Shown here: positions 14,642 to 22,951 of the stretch, piece after piece | Layout: every line of letters starts with the position of its first letter | How positions within the stretch are numbered: position 1 is the first letter of the stretch | From: Dokdonella_A sp039926025 | GTDB lineage: Bacteria; Pseudomonadota; Gammaproteobacteria; Xanthomonadales; Rhodanobacteraceae | Direction of reading: 5' to 3' | Length of the DNA stretch: 25,585 bases | Assembly: GCA_039926025.1 (NCBI GenBank) | Contig: JBDSXV010000001.1 | Location: 1-25,585 of the forward strand | The notes under the pieces: model-generated | The model's database searches: none | Seen by the model: only the letters and a program-made list of their open reading frames with translations | What the model was told of the DNA's origin: nothing | Position numbers and translations under genes: made by a program

Positions 14642-15802
14642 ATGGAACTGTTGCTGTGGCGCTGGAGCACCCTTGTCCAGGTCACGTCCGACCTGATGAT
14701 CGCGGGATTCTTCGTTGCGCTCGCCTATTCCCTGGGCCGCGCCGAGCTGCGCGTGTGGGTAAATGCGTGGCTGGCGAACCTCGCCGCCTTGCTCGTCACG
14801 ATTGCTTTCTGGTTGTGGCAGCCGGATGCGCGGTTGACGTTCGCGCTCGCCATTTCGCTGTACCTCTTCGCCAAGACAATGTTTGTTCTGCTGCTCGTCG
14901 ACGGCGCGGTCGGTTTCGCCGCACTACGACCTCCTCCCGTCTTGCGCGGGAAACTGATGGTCGCGGCAGCGGTCTTCTCGATCGTCGGCGGTTTTGTGAT
15001 CCGCACTGTCGACCAGTTGGGACTGGCCCAGGCCGTCGTGATCTGCGTGTGTCTTGGCGCGAGCGCCGTGTTTCTGATCCGACGCAAGGAACGGGCGTAT
15101 GGCTGGCTCGCGACTGGATTCGCCATCCGGTCCGCACTCGCGGCGGCGGAGGCGACTGCCTATGCGGTGCATTGGTCGGGCGGGGACGCGCTGGGTGCTT
15201 CGTCGCTGCCCATCTTCATCGCCTCGCATTCGTCCTTTGACACCGGTGCGGAGTGGGTGATTGCGCTGGGATGCGTGCTGACGCTCTACGCGGCAATCCA
15301 GCAGGAGCTGACGCAAGCCAATGGCGAGCTGCGATCAGCTCAAGGAGAACTGCACGCGTTGCTCGATCGCGATCAGCTCACTGGCGTCTTCAATCGTCGC
15401 GCTCTGCCGACCATGTTGCACGAAGCGAAAGTCGACGGTGCGACGATCCTGTTCTTCGATCTCGACGACTTCAAGAAGGTCAATGATCTCCACGGCCATC
15501 ACACCGGGGACCCGTGCCTGGTGCGTTTCGCGCGCATGCTCAGCGAAAGCTTTCCCGCGGGTGATCGCGTGATCCGCTATGCCGGCGACGAGTTCGTTGT
15601 CGTTGCCCAGGAGCTCGAGCAGAGCCGCATCACACAACGCGTCGAAGCCGTGCGCACGCGCCTGCGTGTGACGACGGCCGAAGCAGCGCGAATCGATTTC
15701 TCATGCGGAAGTTCGCTCCTGCCACCGCAGGGTGATCCGGACGCCGCGCTGCGTGAAGCGGACCAGGCGATGTATTGCGACAAGTCGGGGCGGGCTGGCT
15801 GA
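14642..15802 (+). CDS. Membrane-bound GGDEF diguanylate cyclase
   Basis: The 386-residue protein has about six membrane segments in residues 1-218, a short coiled linker (about 218-242) and a C-terminal GGDEF domain (about 243-386). Domain motifs seen are DQLTGVFNRRAL, FFDLDDFKKVNDLHGHHTGD with the metal-binding Asp273, and YAGDEFVVV at 313-321. AGDEF in place of GGDEF is a variant found in many active cyclases. The inhibitory RxxD site is lost: Pro305 stands where the Arg should be, with Asp308 retained, so product inhibition through this site is not expected. It makes cyclic di-GMP from two GTP. The ATG follows a GGGGG stretch. The gene is single, divergent from accA, and converges with the DUF3857 gene. 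Confidence 0.92.
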   Translation: MELLLWRWSTLVQVTSDLMIAGFFVALAYSLGRAELRVWVNAWLANLAALLVTIAFWLWQPDARLTFALAISLYLFAKTMFVLLLVDGAVGFAALRPPPVLRGKLMVAAAVFSIVGGFVIRTVDQLGLAQAVVICVCLGASAVFLIRRKERAYGWLATGFAIRSALAAAEATAYAVHWSGGDALGASSLPIFIASHSSFDTGAEWVIALGCVLTLYAAIQQELTQANGELRSAQGELHALLDRDQLTGVFNRRALPTMLHEAKVDGATILFFDLDDFKKVNDLHGHHTGDPCLVRFARMLSESFPAGDRVIRYAGDEFVVVAQELEQSRITQRVEAVRTRLRVTTAEAARIDFSCGSSLLPPQGDPDAALREADQAMYCDKSGRAG

Positions 15803-15806
15803 GATT

Positions 15807-15837
15807 CAACCGCACGTGTCATGCGCTGCTGCGGTTG
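15807..15837. terminator. Hairpin between convergent cyclase and DUF3857 genes
   Basis: CAACCGCA and TGCGGTTG form a perfect 8-bp stem around a 15-base loop in the 50-base gap between two converging stops. No T-tract is present on either side, so it is at best a weak bidirectional terminator. Confidence 0.4.
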
Positions 15838-15852
15838 CAGGAAGGTCTGGCG

Positions 15853-17739
15853 TCACTTGTAGACGACCTGCGACTTCAGATCCGGAGCGACTTTCTGTGC
15901 GAAATCCTTCTCGGCGCGCTCCACCTCCGGTGAACAGACATTGCCAGGCGTGCGGTCGTCGAACTCACGCCTCACCGTCAGCGTATTGCCCTTGAACTTG
16001 TAGGTGGCAATGTAGGATCGCAGCCCCTCGGACAGTTTGATGTCGTCCGGTGTCGCGAGGATCTTCATGTTCTTCGGAAATTCGTAGCGGTACTCCTCGA
16101 TGGAACTGCCGCTGGTGCAGGTCGTGTCGTGGTCCGTCTCGATGTCGGCGACAGCAATCCCGGTGAAATGCGAAATGGGTTTCTGGCTGAAAAAAATAGG
16201 CTCGACCGAAATCGCGCCTGGACCGTGCATGCGCACCATGTCCTTGATATCGAATTTCGCGTTGTAGCTGTAACTGTCAGTCAGCGCCTTTGCGTCGTCG
16301 CGTTGCAGCGTGCCGCTGCCGATATAACCTTGGGACTGGAAGAAGTTCTTCATCAATTCGTCTTCGTATTCGCGCGACATGTCGCGGAACGAGGAGCGTG
16401 CGTACAACGCGTAGCTGCCCTTCAACGCAACCTCGGCTTCGCCTTGCACCGACCCATCCGGCTGCACGCGGACGACCGTCTTCATGTGCTGTTGATTCAC
16501 GCCAACAGGCGAGGCCGGAGTCCTCGCGCCGGCCTTGCCGCCATCGACGAGCAGCACTGGCTTGTCGGCATCCGAGAAAGGCAGCATGCCGAATGGCGTC
16601 GAGCTGGAGGTCGCATCGGCGTAAACGTCCAGGCTCGGAATGTAGACGATGACGTGATTGACCACCGATGCCACGGGAATTTTCGGAAGTCGATAGGTAC
16701 TGCCGGAATTGATCAGGGCCTGGGTGCTGGCGATGCCTTTGGCGGCGAGCAAGGCCTGCAACAACGTTGCGTGGTCCTTGCAGTCGCCCATGCGATTGTC
16801 GAGCACGAAACCGGTTTCGTGCGGCACGACCGCACCGAGGCCGACGCAATTGCCGGCAAAGCTCAAGTTGATGGCGACCCATTCGTAGAGGAGGCGGGCG
16901 ACTTCGCGTGGCGACTCCTGCTTGCCGACGATCTCGTCCGCAAGCTTGCGCACGCGATCCGTCACGACGGCCCTGGGGCTCGCGCCGACGCCGTAGGCCC
17001 GCGCAATGTCGTCGTAGGTCTTGAACGTCGAAAAGACGAATCCCGGTTCCTGTTCGATGTCGATGACGGAGTAGTCCTTGCGTTTTGCTTTCTGCGGCTG
17101 CTTGTTCTCGAACGTCCATTCGATCAGCCTGCGGCCGTTCTCCACGACGTTCCGGACTTCCTTCATCTGCGGGGCTTCGTACTGCGCTGCGAGCGATTCC
17201 GGCGCATCGATCTTCACGTCTATCGAGTCATAGGCCTGCGTGCGCCAGAATGTTTCGCGGTCAGAAAACTGGCCAGGAAACATTGGCTGCGTCGCGGTCA
17301 ATCGATAAGCGAGCACCACCGTGTCGCCAACGGCGACCTCGGGAAACACCACGGTCAGCGTGGTGAGGTCGGAAAACACCGGCGCATGGCTGTCTTGGCC
17401 CCGATTGGTCTCGATCTGGAAATTGGATTTCGGTGCATCAATGCGACGACCATCCGCCTTCAAGGTATAGGCCGCCTTGACATCGGCCTTCTGGATGCTC
17501 GTGCTGTAACTGATGGATGCCTGCTTGGCATCCGACACGGCGCGCTCCTTGAGTATGGCCAACGACCATTCGCGCTCTTCGATAAACGAGCCGTCAGGTT
17601 TGATCGTGAAGGACACATCGTAGTGCCCGATGCGGCTGGCGAGATCCGGCGCGCCATCCGTTTCGGCCAACGCGGGCCGGACCAGCGCGCACAACCACGA
17701 CAAACCCAACAACGCGCAGGCCAGGGACTTGAACGGCAT
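15853..17739 (-). CDS. Exported DUF3857 and transglutaminase-like protein
   Basis: The 628-residue protein has a signal peptide (residues 1-25, ending RPALA before ETDG). A DUF3857 beta-rich domain covers about 30-220 and includes VFPEVAVGDTVVLAYRL. A transglutaminase-like fold follows at about 250-390 with the triad Cys320 in MGDCKDHATLL, His362 in NHVIVYI and Asp375 in YADATS. A C-terminal domain ends the protein. The triad is complete, so peptidase or transamidase activity is possible; substrates of this family are unknown. The start at 17739 is chosen for AAGGAG upstream and a proper signal peptide; the frame is open 21 codons further. The gene product should be periplasmic. It is probably its own unit, 72 bases after the SnoaL-like gene. 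Confidence 0.92.
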   Translation of the reverse strand: MPFKSLACALLGLSWLCALVRPALAETDGAPDLASRIGHYDVSFTIKPDGSFIEEREWSLAILKERAVSDAKQASISYSTSIQKADVKAAYTLKADGRRIDAPKSNFQIETNRGQDSHAPVFSDLTTLTVVFPEVAVGDTVVLAYRLTATQPMFPGQFSDRETFWRTQAYDSIDVKIDAPESLAAQYEAPQMKEVRNVVENGRRLIEWTFENKQPQKAKRKDYSVIDIEQEPGFVFSTFKTYDDIARAYGVGASPRAVVTDRVRKLADEIVGKQESPREVARLLYEWVAINLSFAGNCVGLGAVVPHETGFVLDNRMGDCKDHATLLQALLAAKGIASTQALINSGSTYRLPKIPVASVVNHVIVYIPSLDVYADATSSSTPFGMLPFSDADKPVLLVDGGKAGARTPASPVGVNQQHMKTVVRVQPDGSVQGEAEVALKGSYALYARSSFRDMSREYEDELMKNFFQSQGYIGSGTLQRDDAKALTDSYSYNAKFDIKDMVRMHGPGAISVEPIFFSQKPISHFTGIAVADIETDHDTTCTSGSSIEEYRYEFPKNMKILATPDDIKLSEGLRSYIATYKFKGNTLTVRREFDDRTPGNVCSPEVERAEKDFAQKVAPDLKSQVVYK

Positions 17740-17811
17740 GGTGAATCTCCTTGGATATTGCAGGGCGGTCATTCGATGGCTCATTGAAGCGAACGTTCCC
17801 ATTGATATCTG

Positions 17812-18213
17812 CTAGACAGCGAGCGATGCCATCAGCGCACCCTGATTCCAGGTGTCGTGCCCCTCGATGATCTTGCCGTTGGCAAAACGCAGCCACGTCG
17901 ATCCAACCGCGCTGAAGGTTCTGCCGCTCGGTGCGAGTCCCAATGCTGCGCCTGTATGCGTTCCGCTCACGCGCCAACGGATGGCGACGAGATCGTCTTC
18001 GGCAATGATTGCTTCTATGCCCATGCGCAGATCGGGGAAGGCGGTGAGCAATTCGCTGCGCGCGACGCGGAATTCCGCCGGACCGCGTACGACCACGCCT
18101 TCCATGTAGCCGACGGCGTGTGCATCGAGTAGTTCCTCGATCACCGCATCCCGGCGCCTGTTCCAGTTGTCCTCCATCCACTGTAGCGTCAGTGCGCGAT
18201 GGTCGGTCTGCAT
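17812..18213 (-). CDS. SnoaL-like ester cyclase / NTF2-like protein
   Basis: The 133-residue protein fits the SnoaL-like polyketide cyclase/NTF2 superfamily: an N-terminal helix (LTLQWMEDNWNRRRDAVIEELL), VRGPAEFRVARSELLTAFPDLRMGIEAIIAEDDLVAIRWRVSGTHTG in the middle, and FANGKIIEGHDTWNQGALMASL at the end. This order is characteristic of the bacterial SnoaL-like group. The family is a small cone-shaped fold used for cyclases, isomerases and binding proteins, so the substrate cannot be told from sequence. The start is backed by AAGGAC upstream. It lies between the possible 68-residue gene and the DUF3857 gene on the same strand, with no functional link seen. Confidence 0.85.
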   Translation of the reverse strand: MQTDHRALTLQWMEDNWNRRRDAVIEELLDAHAVGYMEGVVVRGPAEFRVARSELLTAFPDLRMGIEAIIAEDDLVAIRWRVSGTHTGAALGLAPSGRTFSAVGSTWLRFANGKIIEGHDTWNQGALMASLAV

Positions 18214-18276
18214 GGTGTTGTCCTTTTGTCTGGCACGGTCCGCTCAGGCCAAAACTGCGCCTGCCAGCGATCGCCG

Positions 18277-18483
18277 TCAAGCCGATTCGATCGGAGTCAT
18301 CTTCGACTGCCTTGGCAGCAGTGCTTGCGCCTGTTTCAACGCCGCGCGCGGATCACGCCGCCGATCCATGCGGCCTAGCAGGAGATGCGCGAGTGGGAGA
18401 ATGCTTGTCCACAGATCCCGGCCCGAAACGTCGAGAGATCGTCTTGCCAGTGCTTCCGGTCCGCCAGGCTCGACAACTTCCAC
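18277..18483 (-). CDS. Possible small protein downstream of tspO (GTG start)
   Basis: An open frame of 68 codons begins with GTG 33 bases after the tspO stop on the same strand, with AGGGA nine bases before it. The protein is helical and charged (DLWTSILPLAHLLLGRMDRRRDPRAALKQAQALL). I recognise no family. The good start signal, position and protein-like composition favour a gene. The short length and high GC, which gives many chance frames, argue against it. If this frame is not a gene, the whole 303 bases from 18214 to 18516 are non-coding. Confidence 0.4.
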   Translation of the reverse strand: MEVVEPGGPEALARRSLDVSGRDLWTSILPLAHLLLGRMDRRRDPRAALKQAQALLPRQSKMTPIESA

Positions 18484-18516
18484 TCGCCAGCTTCCCTGAT
18501 CGGCCGCGCGTCCGTC

Positions 18517-19014
18517 TCAACCCAGTTGTTGCAGATTGAGCTGCCACACGGCGTAGTTGAGCACTGATGCGAAGCTGACCCACAGCAGGTAGGGGATCAG
18601 CAAAGCACCCGCGAGCGGTTTGATGCGCCAGAACGAGACCAGCGTCATGATGATCAACACCCACAGCAACACGATGTCCGCGAATGCCATCGCGCCGCGA
18701 TGCCAGGCGAAGAAGAGCCAGCTCCACAACGCATTGAGCCCAAGCTGCAGCAGAAACATCACAAGCGCACCTCGTGTCGCTCTCAGTGCCGCCGCTCGCC
18801 AAACCAACCACGCGGCAATGCCCATCAGGAGATAAAGCACCGACCAGACCGGGCCGAACACCCACGCCGGTGGTGCCCACGCGGGTTGGTGCAGTTGGAC
18901 GTAGAAGGAACTCGCATCGATCGACGCGACGGCGCCCAGGGCGGCGGCAATGGCCGCGATGACGAGCCAGAACGCGAGGCCGAGGATTTGGCGGGATGTG
19001 CAATAGGGAGACAT
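18517..19014 (-). CDS. tspO: TspO/MBR family protein
   Basis: The 165-residue protein has five membrane segments and the TspO core: WAPPAWVFGPVWSVLYLLMGIAAWLVW (about 46-72), LGLNALWSWLFFAWHRG (about 91-107) and IPYLLWVSFASVLNYAVWQLN (about 139-159). Length and the Trp-rich loop are normal for bacterial TspO. Family members bind porphyrins and related tetrapyrroles and are linked to stress and light responses; the role here is not shown by context. It starts a possible two-gene unit with the 68-codon frame. No strong Shine-Dalgarno is seen at the chosen ATG, which fits the family N-terminus (CTSRQILGLAFWLVI before the first membrane segment). Confidence 0.95.
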   Translation of the reverse strand: MSPYCTSRQILGLAFWLVIAAIAAALGAVASIDASSFYVQLHQPAWAPPAWVFGPVWSVLYLLMGIAAWLVWRAAALRATRGALVMFLLQLGLNALWSWLFFAWHRGAMAFADIVLLWVLIIMTLVSFWRIKPLAGALLIPYLLWVSFASVLNYAVWQLNLQQLG

Positions 19015-19162
19015 GAAACACTCCGTGTGGATGGATGTGCGTGGACCGCTGGACGAATGGCGTGGAACCGTACTTCACATCCGCACTCTTCGCTGCCGGA
19101 ATGGTCGAGGCGCGCTACGCATCAAGGGGCGCGCGTCGCGTCCGCATGAACCACGTCGCAGC

Positions 19163-19561
19163 CTAGAACCAGTAGTCGGCAACGCAGCGGCCATCGCGCG
19201 GCAAGTCTTCGAATGTATCCAGGCCATCGAAGTGATCGATCGGTATCGCTGCCACAGCATCAGGCTGGGCAAGGCGGAGGTTGACCGCGATGCGAAGCCG
19301 GTTTTCCGCATCACGCTCCTTTGCGCGCCAGAACACCAGGCAGCCACACGCCGGGCAGAAGTGGAACTCGAGCGCCTTGCCTCTGGCATAGGCCCGGGTT
19401 TTGCCCGAAATCCGGATGCCCTCGTCTTCGTGATCGTAGGCCCACAGGACGCCATAGCGTCGGCAAGCCGTGCAATTGCACGCAGTCGCTCCATCGGGTT
19501 GTCCGGCAAACGTCCAACCAACGGCACCGCAGAGGCACGATCCTTCAATCACGCGTTGCAT
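19163..19561 (-). CDS. GFA family zinc-binding protein
   Basis: The 132-residue protein belongs to the GFA (glutathione-dependent formaldehyde-activating enzyme-like) family. It begins IEGSCLCGAVGW (Cys9, Cys11), has CNCTACRRYG (Cys28, 30, 33) and FHFCPACGCLVFW (Cys69, 72, 74). These are the cysteines that bind two zinc ions in the family. Biochemical role is poorly known; only some members react with S-hydroxymethylglutathione. The start is uncertain: ATG at 19561 or, two codons earlier, at 19567; AGG lies directly against the first and neither has good spacing. The next gene upstream ends 38 bases away on the same strand, so the two may be co-transcribed. Confidence 0.9.
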   Translation of the reverse strand: MQRVIEGSCLCGAVGWTFAGQPDGATACNCTACRRYGVLWAYDHEDEGIRISGKTRAYARGKALEFHFCPACGCLVFWRAKERDAENRLRIAVNLRLAQPDAVAAIPIDHFDGLDTFEDLPRDGRCVADYWF

Positions 19562-19599
19562 CCTCATTCGCGATGATGTGCATGTCGCTCGTCCGGAAC

Positions 19600-20244
19600 T
19601 CAGGAACCAAAAGGCGAGAAGCGTTCGTCCTTGCGCGTGATGCCGGGCAGTACGCGGCTGGCTGTCAGCCACGAGATGCCAAACGCGACCAGGCCCGTGG
19701 CTTCTCCATAAAACCTGAGTCTTGGAATACGAGCGCTCAACGATGCGGGAAAAAAATTGTCCAGCGCGAGCGCAAGGATCGCCAGAAGAATCGCGATTCC
19801 GCACGCGGCGTAGATGCCCGCGCGTGCCTTCGCCTGCGGATGACCTTTGTCTTTCGCACGGCGGAAGAACATGTAACAGAAGTAGGCCAGTATGAGGAAC
19901 ATCGTCGCGGCGGAAATCGCATGAACGTATGGAATGAATTCGCTGTGAGTTCCGCATCCGCAGGGGAACAAGGCGACGCCCAGCGCTGCGACGGCGGCAA
20001 GCTTGCTCAGCAGCATTTCGGTCCGCGATTCTCCGTTGTAGGCGAGCAGGAACGCGGCGATCGCAAACAGGAATCCGACGAAGATGCTCTGCGACCATCC
20101 GCCTTCGTAGTACGAATCGCTGATGGAGCTGATCGGGGTGGAGGCGAACAAGCTGGTCAGGCTGGCCAGACTGATCGCAATCACACCGACGATGAGCTTG
20201 ATCGTGCGATGGTCGATTTCTTCCTTCTTCGGCGCTGCGAACAT
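19600..20244 (-). CDS. Multi-pass membrane protein, DUF998-like
   Basis: The 214-residue protein has about six membrane segments. The N-terminal region reads TPISSISDSYYEGGWSQSIFVGFLFAIAAF, followed by LAYNG, then VAALGVALFPCGC. This order (SIS-YY, F-VG, then a VALFP segment) is seen in a widespread group of uncharacterised bacterial membrane proteins resembling DUF998; I am not certain of the exact Pfam name. The start at 20244 is backed by GGGAG nine bases upstream, while the longer frame to 20436 has no homology. Function is unknown. It precedes the GFA gene with 38 bases between and could be co-transcribed with it. Confidence 0.75.
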   Translation of the reverse strand: MFAAPKKEEIDHRTIKLIVGVIAISLASLTSLFASTPISSISDSYYEGGWSQSIFVGFLFAIAAFLLAYNGESRTEMLLSKLAAVAALGVALFPCGCGTHSEFIPYVHAISAATMFLILAYFCYMFFRRAKDKGHPQAKARAGIYAACGIAILLAILALALDNFFPASLSARIPRLRFYGEATGLVAFGISWLTASRVLPGITRKDERFSPFGS

Positions 20245-20463
20245 CGATTTGATCTCCCGGATTCGGGTCGTGCGTTGCGGTAGCCTGGTTTCAGGCAGCA
20301 GGCCGATACGCGATGCACCGAACGATAGCGGTCGTTTGCGCGTGCGCGATTTCGCATTGCCGCTGCGATGCATGGTATGACAAAACGAACTCGTGACTGC
20401 ATGTGGGCTTGAACGGTGGGGCCTGACTCCGGCCAAGTCGGCGCTGCCGCGAAACCCTGGAGT

Positions 20464-20976
20464 CTAATGAAGCCGCGCCCCATCGGTCCGCTCGCGCGCT
20501 CCCTTTTGGGGCAGATATTTTTCGTAGGGATAACACGCAAATACCCCGAAGCGAACCGTCGCCGCACCCGTAGACTGGTAGCCCAGCGCTTCATAGAATT
20601 TGCAGGCGGCGAACGTGCTCTCCAGATGGAGATTTTTCAGCGACCACTCGATTGCCTTCTGTTCAAGGGCGGCATGAATTTCCTTGCCGATACCTTGGCG
20701 TTGCGCACCAGGAGCCAGGAAGAACAGGCGAATTTCGCCCTTGCGATGTAGAAGTCCGACGCCCGACACGCGATCGTCTATCGTGGCGACAACGCAGAAA
20801 TTGTCGGGGTTTGAAATCCAGGCGAGAAATCTCTGCGGTGTCTTGTTGGCAAGCCATGTCGCGAGCGTATGCGGATCGTTTTGGTGGTCGGCCTCGCACA
20901 ATTGCGTAATGGACTGACGTACGACGTCTGTCACCGCGTCGGCGTCGCCGGGATTTGCCTGGCGTAAAGCGATCAT
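20464..20976 (-). CDS. GNAT family N-acetyltransferase
   Basis: The 170-residue protein has the GNAT fold. It opens with MIALRQANPGDADAVTDVVRQSI and has the strand RVSGVGLLHRKGEIRLFFLAPGAQRQGIGKEI (about 69-100), whose QRQGIG is the acetyl-CoA pyrophosphate loop. It then has FAACKFYEALGYQSTG (about 121-136), the usual C-terminal FY-x-LGY motif. The substrate cannot be predicted; similar proteins acetylate amino groups on small molecules or proteins. The start is backed by GGAGAG upstream. Its length is normal, although the tail after YEKYLPQKG is short and charged and probably disordered. It is followed on the same strand by the DUF998-like gene after 219 bases. Confidence 0.92.
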   Translation of the reverse strand: MIALRQANPGDADAVTDVVRQSITQLCEADHQNDPHTLATWLANKTPQRFLAWISNPDNFCVVATIDDRVSGVGLLHRKGEIRLFFLAPGAQRQGIGKEIHAALEQKAIEWSLKNLHLESTFAACKFYEALGYQSTGAATVRFGVFACYPYEKYLPQKGARERTDGARLH

Positions 20977-21052
20977 TCTTTCTGCTCTCCAGCGTTTGAA
21001 TCAAGCCGCGCCGCGAAGCGGTGTCGGCAGGTATGAAGTGTCATGGCGCGGA

Positions 21053-21433
21053 TCACTCTTCAGCCGGCGGTTCCCAAAGCTCAACCTTGTTTCCTTCGGG
21101 ATCGACGACCCAGCCAAACTTGCCTTGCTCTGATTCGTCCGTGCGTTCTTCCACGTTGCAGCCTTCGCTCCGGAGCGCGGCAAGAAGCGCGTCCAAGTCA
21201 GCGACTCGGAAGTTGATCATGAACCTGGCGGCTTCAGGCCCCAGATGCGTCGAGTCTTCCTTGAATGCGCTCCAGATCGTCATGCCCTTCTCGCTATCGG
21301 GGCCACCCCAGTTGAAGATCACTCCGCCCCAATCGGTCACATCCAGTCCAAGGTGATCCCTGTACCAGGCGCCCAGCGCTTTCGGGTCTTTCGATTTGAA
21401 GAAAATTCCGCCGATGCCTGTGACTCGCTTCAT
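21053..21433 (-). CDS. VOC family (glyoxalase/dioxygenase fold) protein
   Basis: The 126-residue protein has the paired beta-alpha-beta-beta-beta modules of the vicinal oxygen chelate superfamily. The first module is GIGGIFFKSKDPKALGAWYRDHLGLDV and the second is FMINFRVADLDALLAALRSEGCNVEER, ending in GKFGWVVDPEGNKVELWEP. The terminal E of KVELWEP is the usual metal ligand, and the DPEGN turn is conserved. The reaction cannot be predicted; the single-chain size suggests a homodimer. The start at 21433 is backed by GGAGAAG; the frame extends 14 codons further. It lies between a CPBP protease and a GNAT gene on the same strand. Confidence 0.92.
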   Translation of the reverse strand: MKRVTGIGGIFFKSKDPKALGAWYRDHLGLDVTDWGGVIFNWGGPDSEKGMTIWSAFKEDSTHLGPEAARFMINFRVADLDALLAALRSEGCNVEERTDESEQGKFGWVVDPEGNKVELWEPPAEE

Positions 21434-21505
21434 GGTCTTCTCCGGTTGAGCAACGGCTCTGCTACGGTCCCGCAATTATAAGGCTCGTTCCGGCGCAAGC
21501 GATGG

Positions 21506-22243
21506 CTACACCGATTCCCCAAGCCCATCGATGGTGTCCGTCCCGGTTGGCACCTCGCAGAGCACGAGCCACGCGGTCAGACCCGCCCCGATGTCGATGA
21601 GCGCGTGTAGCGCGATAGCTGGCCAAATTGAACCACATGCCAGTACCACGATGGTCAACAGGGTGCCGAGGATGCCGGTTTTCACGATGCCGCTCATTCC
21701 CTGGTACGCATGTGCCGCGGCAAATGCGATGACCGACATTCCAGCTGCACCCCACAAGCCAAGCGTCGGCTGAAAAAACCAGATGAGATACCCGCGGAAA
21801 ATGAACTCCTCGCAGAATCCGGCAGTGAGGGATAGCGCCACAAACCAATACAGTTCGGCGCGTGTATGTGGAAGCATGACGGCAAGTGTTCCGTACTGGC
21901 TCCGTACGCTTTTGCGCTTCGAGTCATCGATGCGCACGAGTTTGGCGATGGAGCCGCCGAAAGCGATTGCAAGGGCGAGAACCAGACCCACTGCAGCCCA
22001 CAGCTTCCATCCGGAAATGGCAACCAGTCCCAGCGCTTCCCAGGTTCGATTTTTCAAAAACCAGCTTGCGACGCCCACCGCGACCAGGGTCCACAACATG
22101 CTCATCCAGCACGACCAGATCCACAAGCGAGCACGAGCCGGGGCGCGCTGTGACCGCCGCAGGAACGAGGGCCAAAGGACGAAGCCGTCGAGAAGAAATG
22201 CAGTGGTCAGCAAGGCCACGTAGAGAAAGTCGAGCGTTGTCAT
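21506..22243 (-). CDS. CPBP family intramembrane metalloprotease
   Basis: The 245-residue protein has about seven membrane segments and the CPBP (Abi, CAAX-protease-like) motifs in order: CEEFIFRGYL with Glu145, Glu146 and Arg150, FAAAHAYQG with His178, and HALIDI with His213 and Asp217. The motif set is complete, so it is likely active as a membrane-embedded protease in the inner membrane. Bacterial members process prenylated or peptide substrates or act as immunity proteins for bacteriocins; nothing nearby shows which. The start at 22243 is backed by GGAGGGA seven to nine bases upstream, whereas ATG 22258 lacks such a signal. The gene precedes the VOC gene by 72 bases. Confidence 0.92.
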   Translation of the reverse strand: MTTLDFLYVALLTTAFLLDGFVLWPSFLRRSQRAPARARLWIWSCWMSMLWTLVAVGVASWFLKNRTWEALGLVAISGWKLWAAVGLVLALAIAFGGSIAKLVRIDDSKRKSVRSQYGTLAVMLPHTRAELYWFVALSLTAGFCEEFIFRGYLIWFFQPTLGLWGAAGMSVIAFAAAHAYQGMSGIVKTGILGTLLTIVVLACGSIWPAIALHALIDIGAGLTAWLVLCEVPTGTDTIDGLGESV

Positions 22244-22639
22244 CAGCGTTCCCTCCATCCGTTAAGCCCATTCTCGAATGTCTTCCGCCAAAGGAATGGC
22301 GCGAAAGGGTGATTCTTCAATCGGGCGATCCAAATCCACTGGTCCGTACCTGCGCTGCGACCATCGTGGTCAATGATCTTGTGGCACGGGATGTACTACT
22401 ACACCTCGAAACCCAGGCATGCGGCACCTTGCGACGCGTCTTCAAGCCGCCGACGGAGATCTTGCAGTCGCCGTCTGGCTGCCCGCGCACGTTTCTGGTA
22501 TCGACGACAGTCGCCTTGAAGAGACCGTTCGGACAGGCAGGTCGTGTTGCGACAGGCGAGACGCCTCAACGTGCCACCGTCCATGCGGGCGATCAAGCCT
22601 GCAGCCGCATGACGACATCGTGGTCGACGCCGTCGACGT
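22244..22639. other. Gene-poor stretch upstream of the CPBP gene
   Basis: No gene is supported in these 396 bases. All frames on both strands are short or lack a start signal and family resemblance. A minus-strand frame near 22357-22392 reads IPCHKIIDHDGR, resembling the active-site motif of O6-methylguanine-DNA methyltransferases, but two stop codons lie just upstream of it and the rest does not match. It may be a gene remnant or chance. Confidence 0.4.
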
Positions 22640-22951
22640 TCAGGGTAGGGTGAACTTGCGCATCGCCCGCAGTGGCCAGATTGAGGTGAACTGTGCACCA
22701 CCGACCAGGCGGAAGGCGGCGGAAACGCCTTGCACGATGCCCATTTTCTCGAGAACGCTTTTTGCTTTGCGAAACACGTGCCGGGGGTCCGCTGTCAGCA
22801 CGAAGAGATTGATCTCCTTGGCGCTGACGTCGTATCCGTCCAGCTCGGCGACGTCGCCAAGTACTTCCTTCAACTCGCTCTCGATCGTGGCGAGAAAAAT
22901 CTCGTCCGCGAGTGACTTGCGCCAGAACTTGATGACGAGCTGATAGTCCAT
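22640..22951 (-). CDS. Conserved-looking small hypothetical protein (103 residues)
   Basis: I recognise no named family. The protein is soluble and compact. An N-terminal strand (MDYQLVIKFWR) leads to an acidic helix (LADEIFLATIESELKEVLG), then strand-like GYDVSAKEINLFVLTADP and a helix (RHVFRKAKSVLEKMG). The end is Gly/Ala-rich with WPLRAMRKFTLP. This beta-alpha-beta order and acidic content is common among small immunity-type or binding proteins, but no toxin or partner lies next to it, so that is only a thought. The ATG at 22951 has CAGGCG upstream; the frame continues 15 codons further. It is isolated between two gene-poor stretches, on the same strand as the CPBP gene. Confidence 0.65.
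   Translation of the reverse strand: MDYQLVIKFWRKSLADEIFLATIESELKEVLGDVAELDGYDVSAKEINLFVLTADPRHVFRKAKSVLEKMGIVQGVSAAFRLVGGAQFTSIWPLRAMRKFTLP

Noticed and set aside
16129..17787. 552-codon open frame on the plus strand
   Set aside because: It lies fully antisense to the DUF3857/transglutaminase gene, which has a signal peptide, Shine-Dalgarno and complete catalytic triad. Its product is a Arg/His/Asp-rich sequence without family resemblance, as expected from the complement of a GC-rich gene.
20420..20464. GACTCC/GGAGTC inverted arms before the GNAT stop
   Set aside because: Only 6 bp separated by about 30 bases, with no T-tract or other signal; not distinguishable from chance.
17812..22243. 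Integron cassette array (SnoaL-like, GFA, GNAT, VOC, CPBP genes, all one strand)
   Set aside because: The gene families are typical cassette content, so I searched the gaps for attC sites. Only an isolated GTTGAGC at about 21443 was found, in the wrong orientation and without a partner, and no integrase is present.
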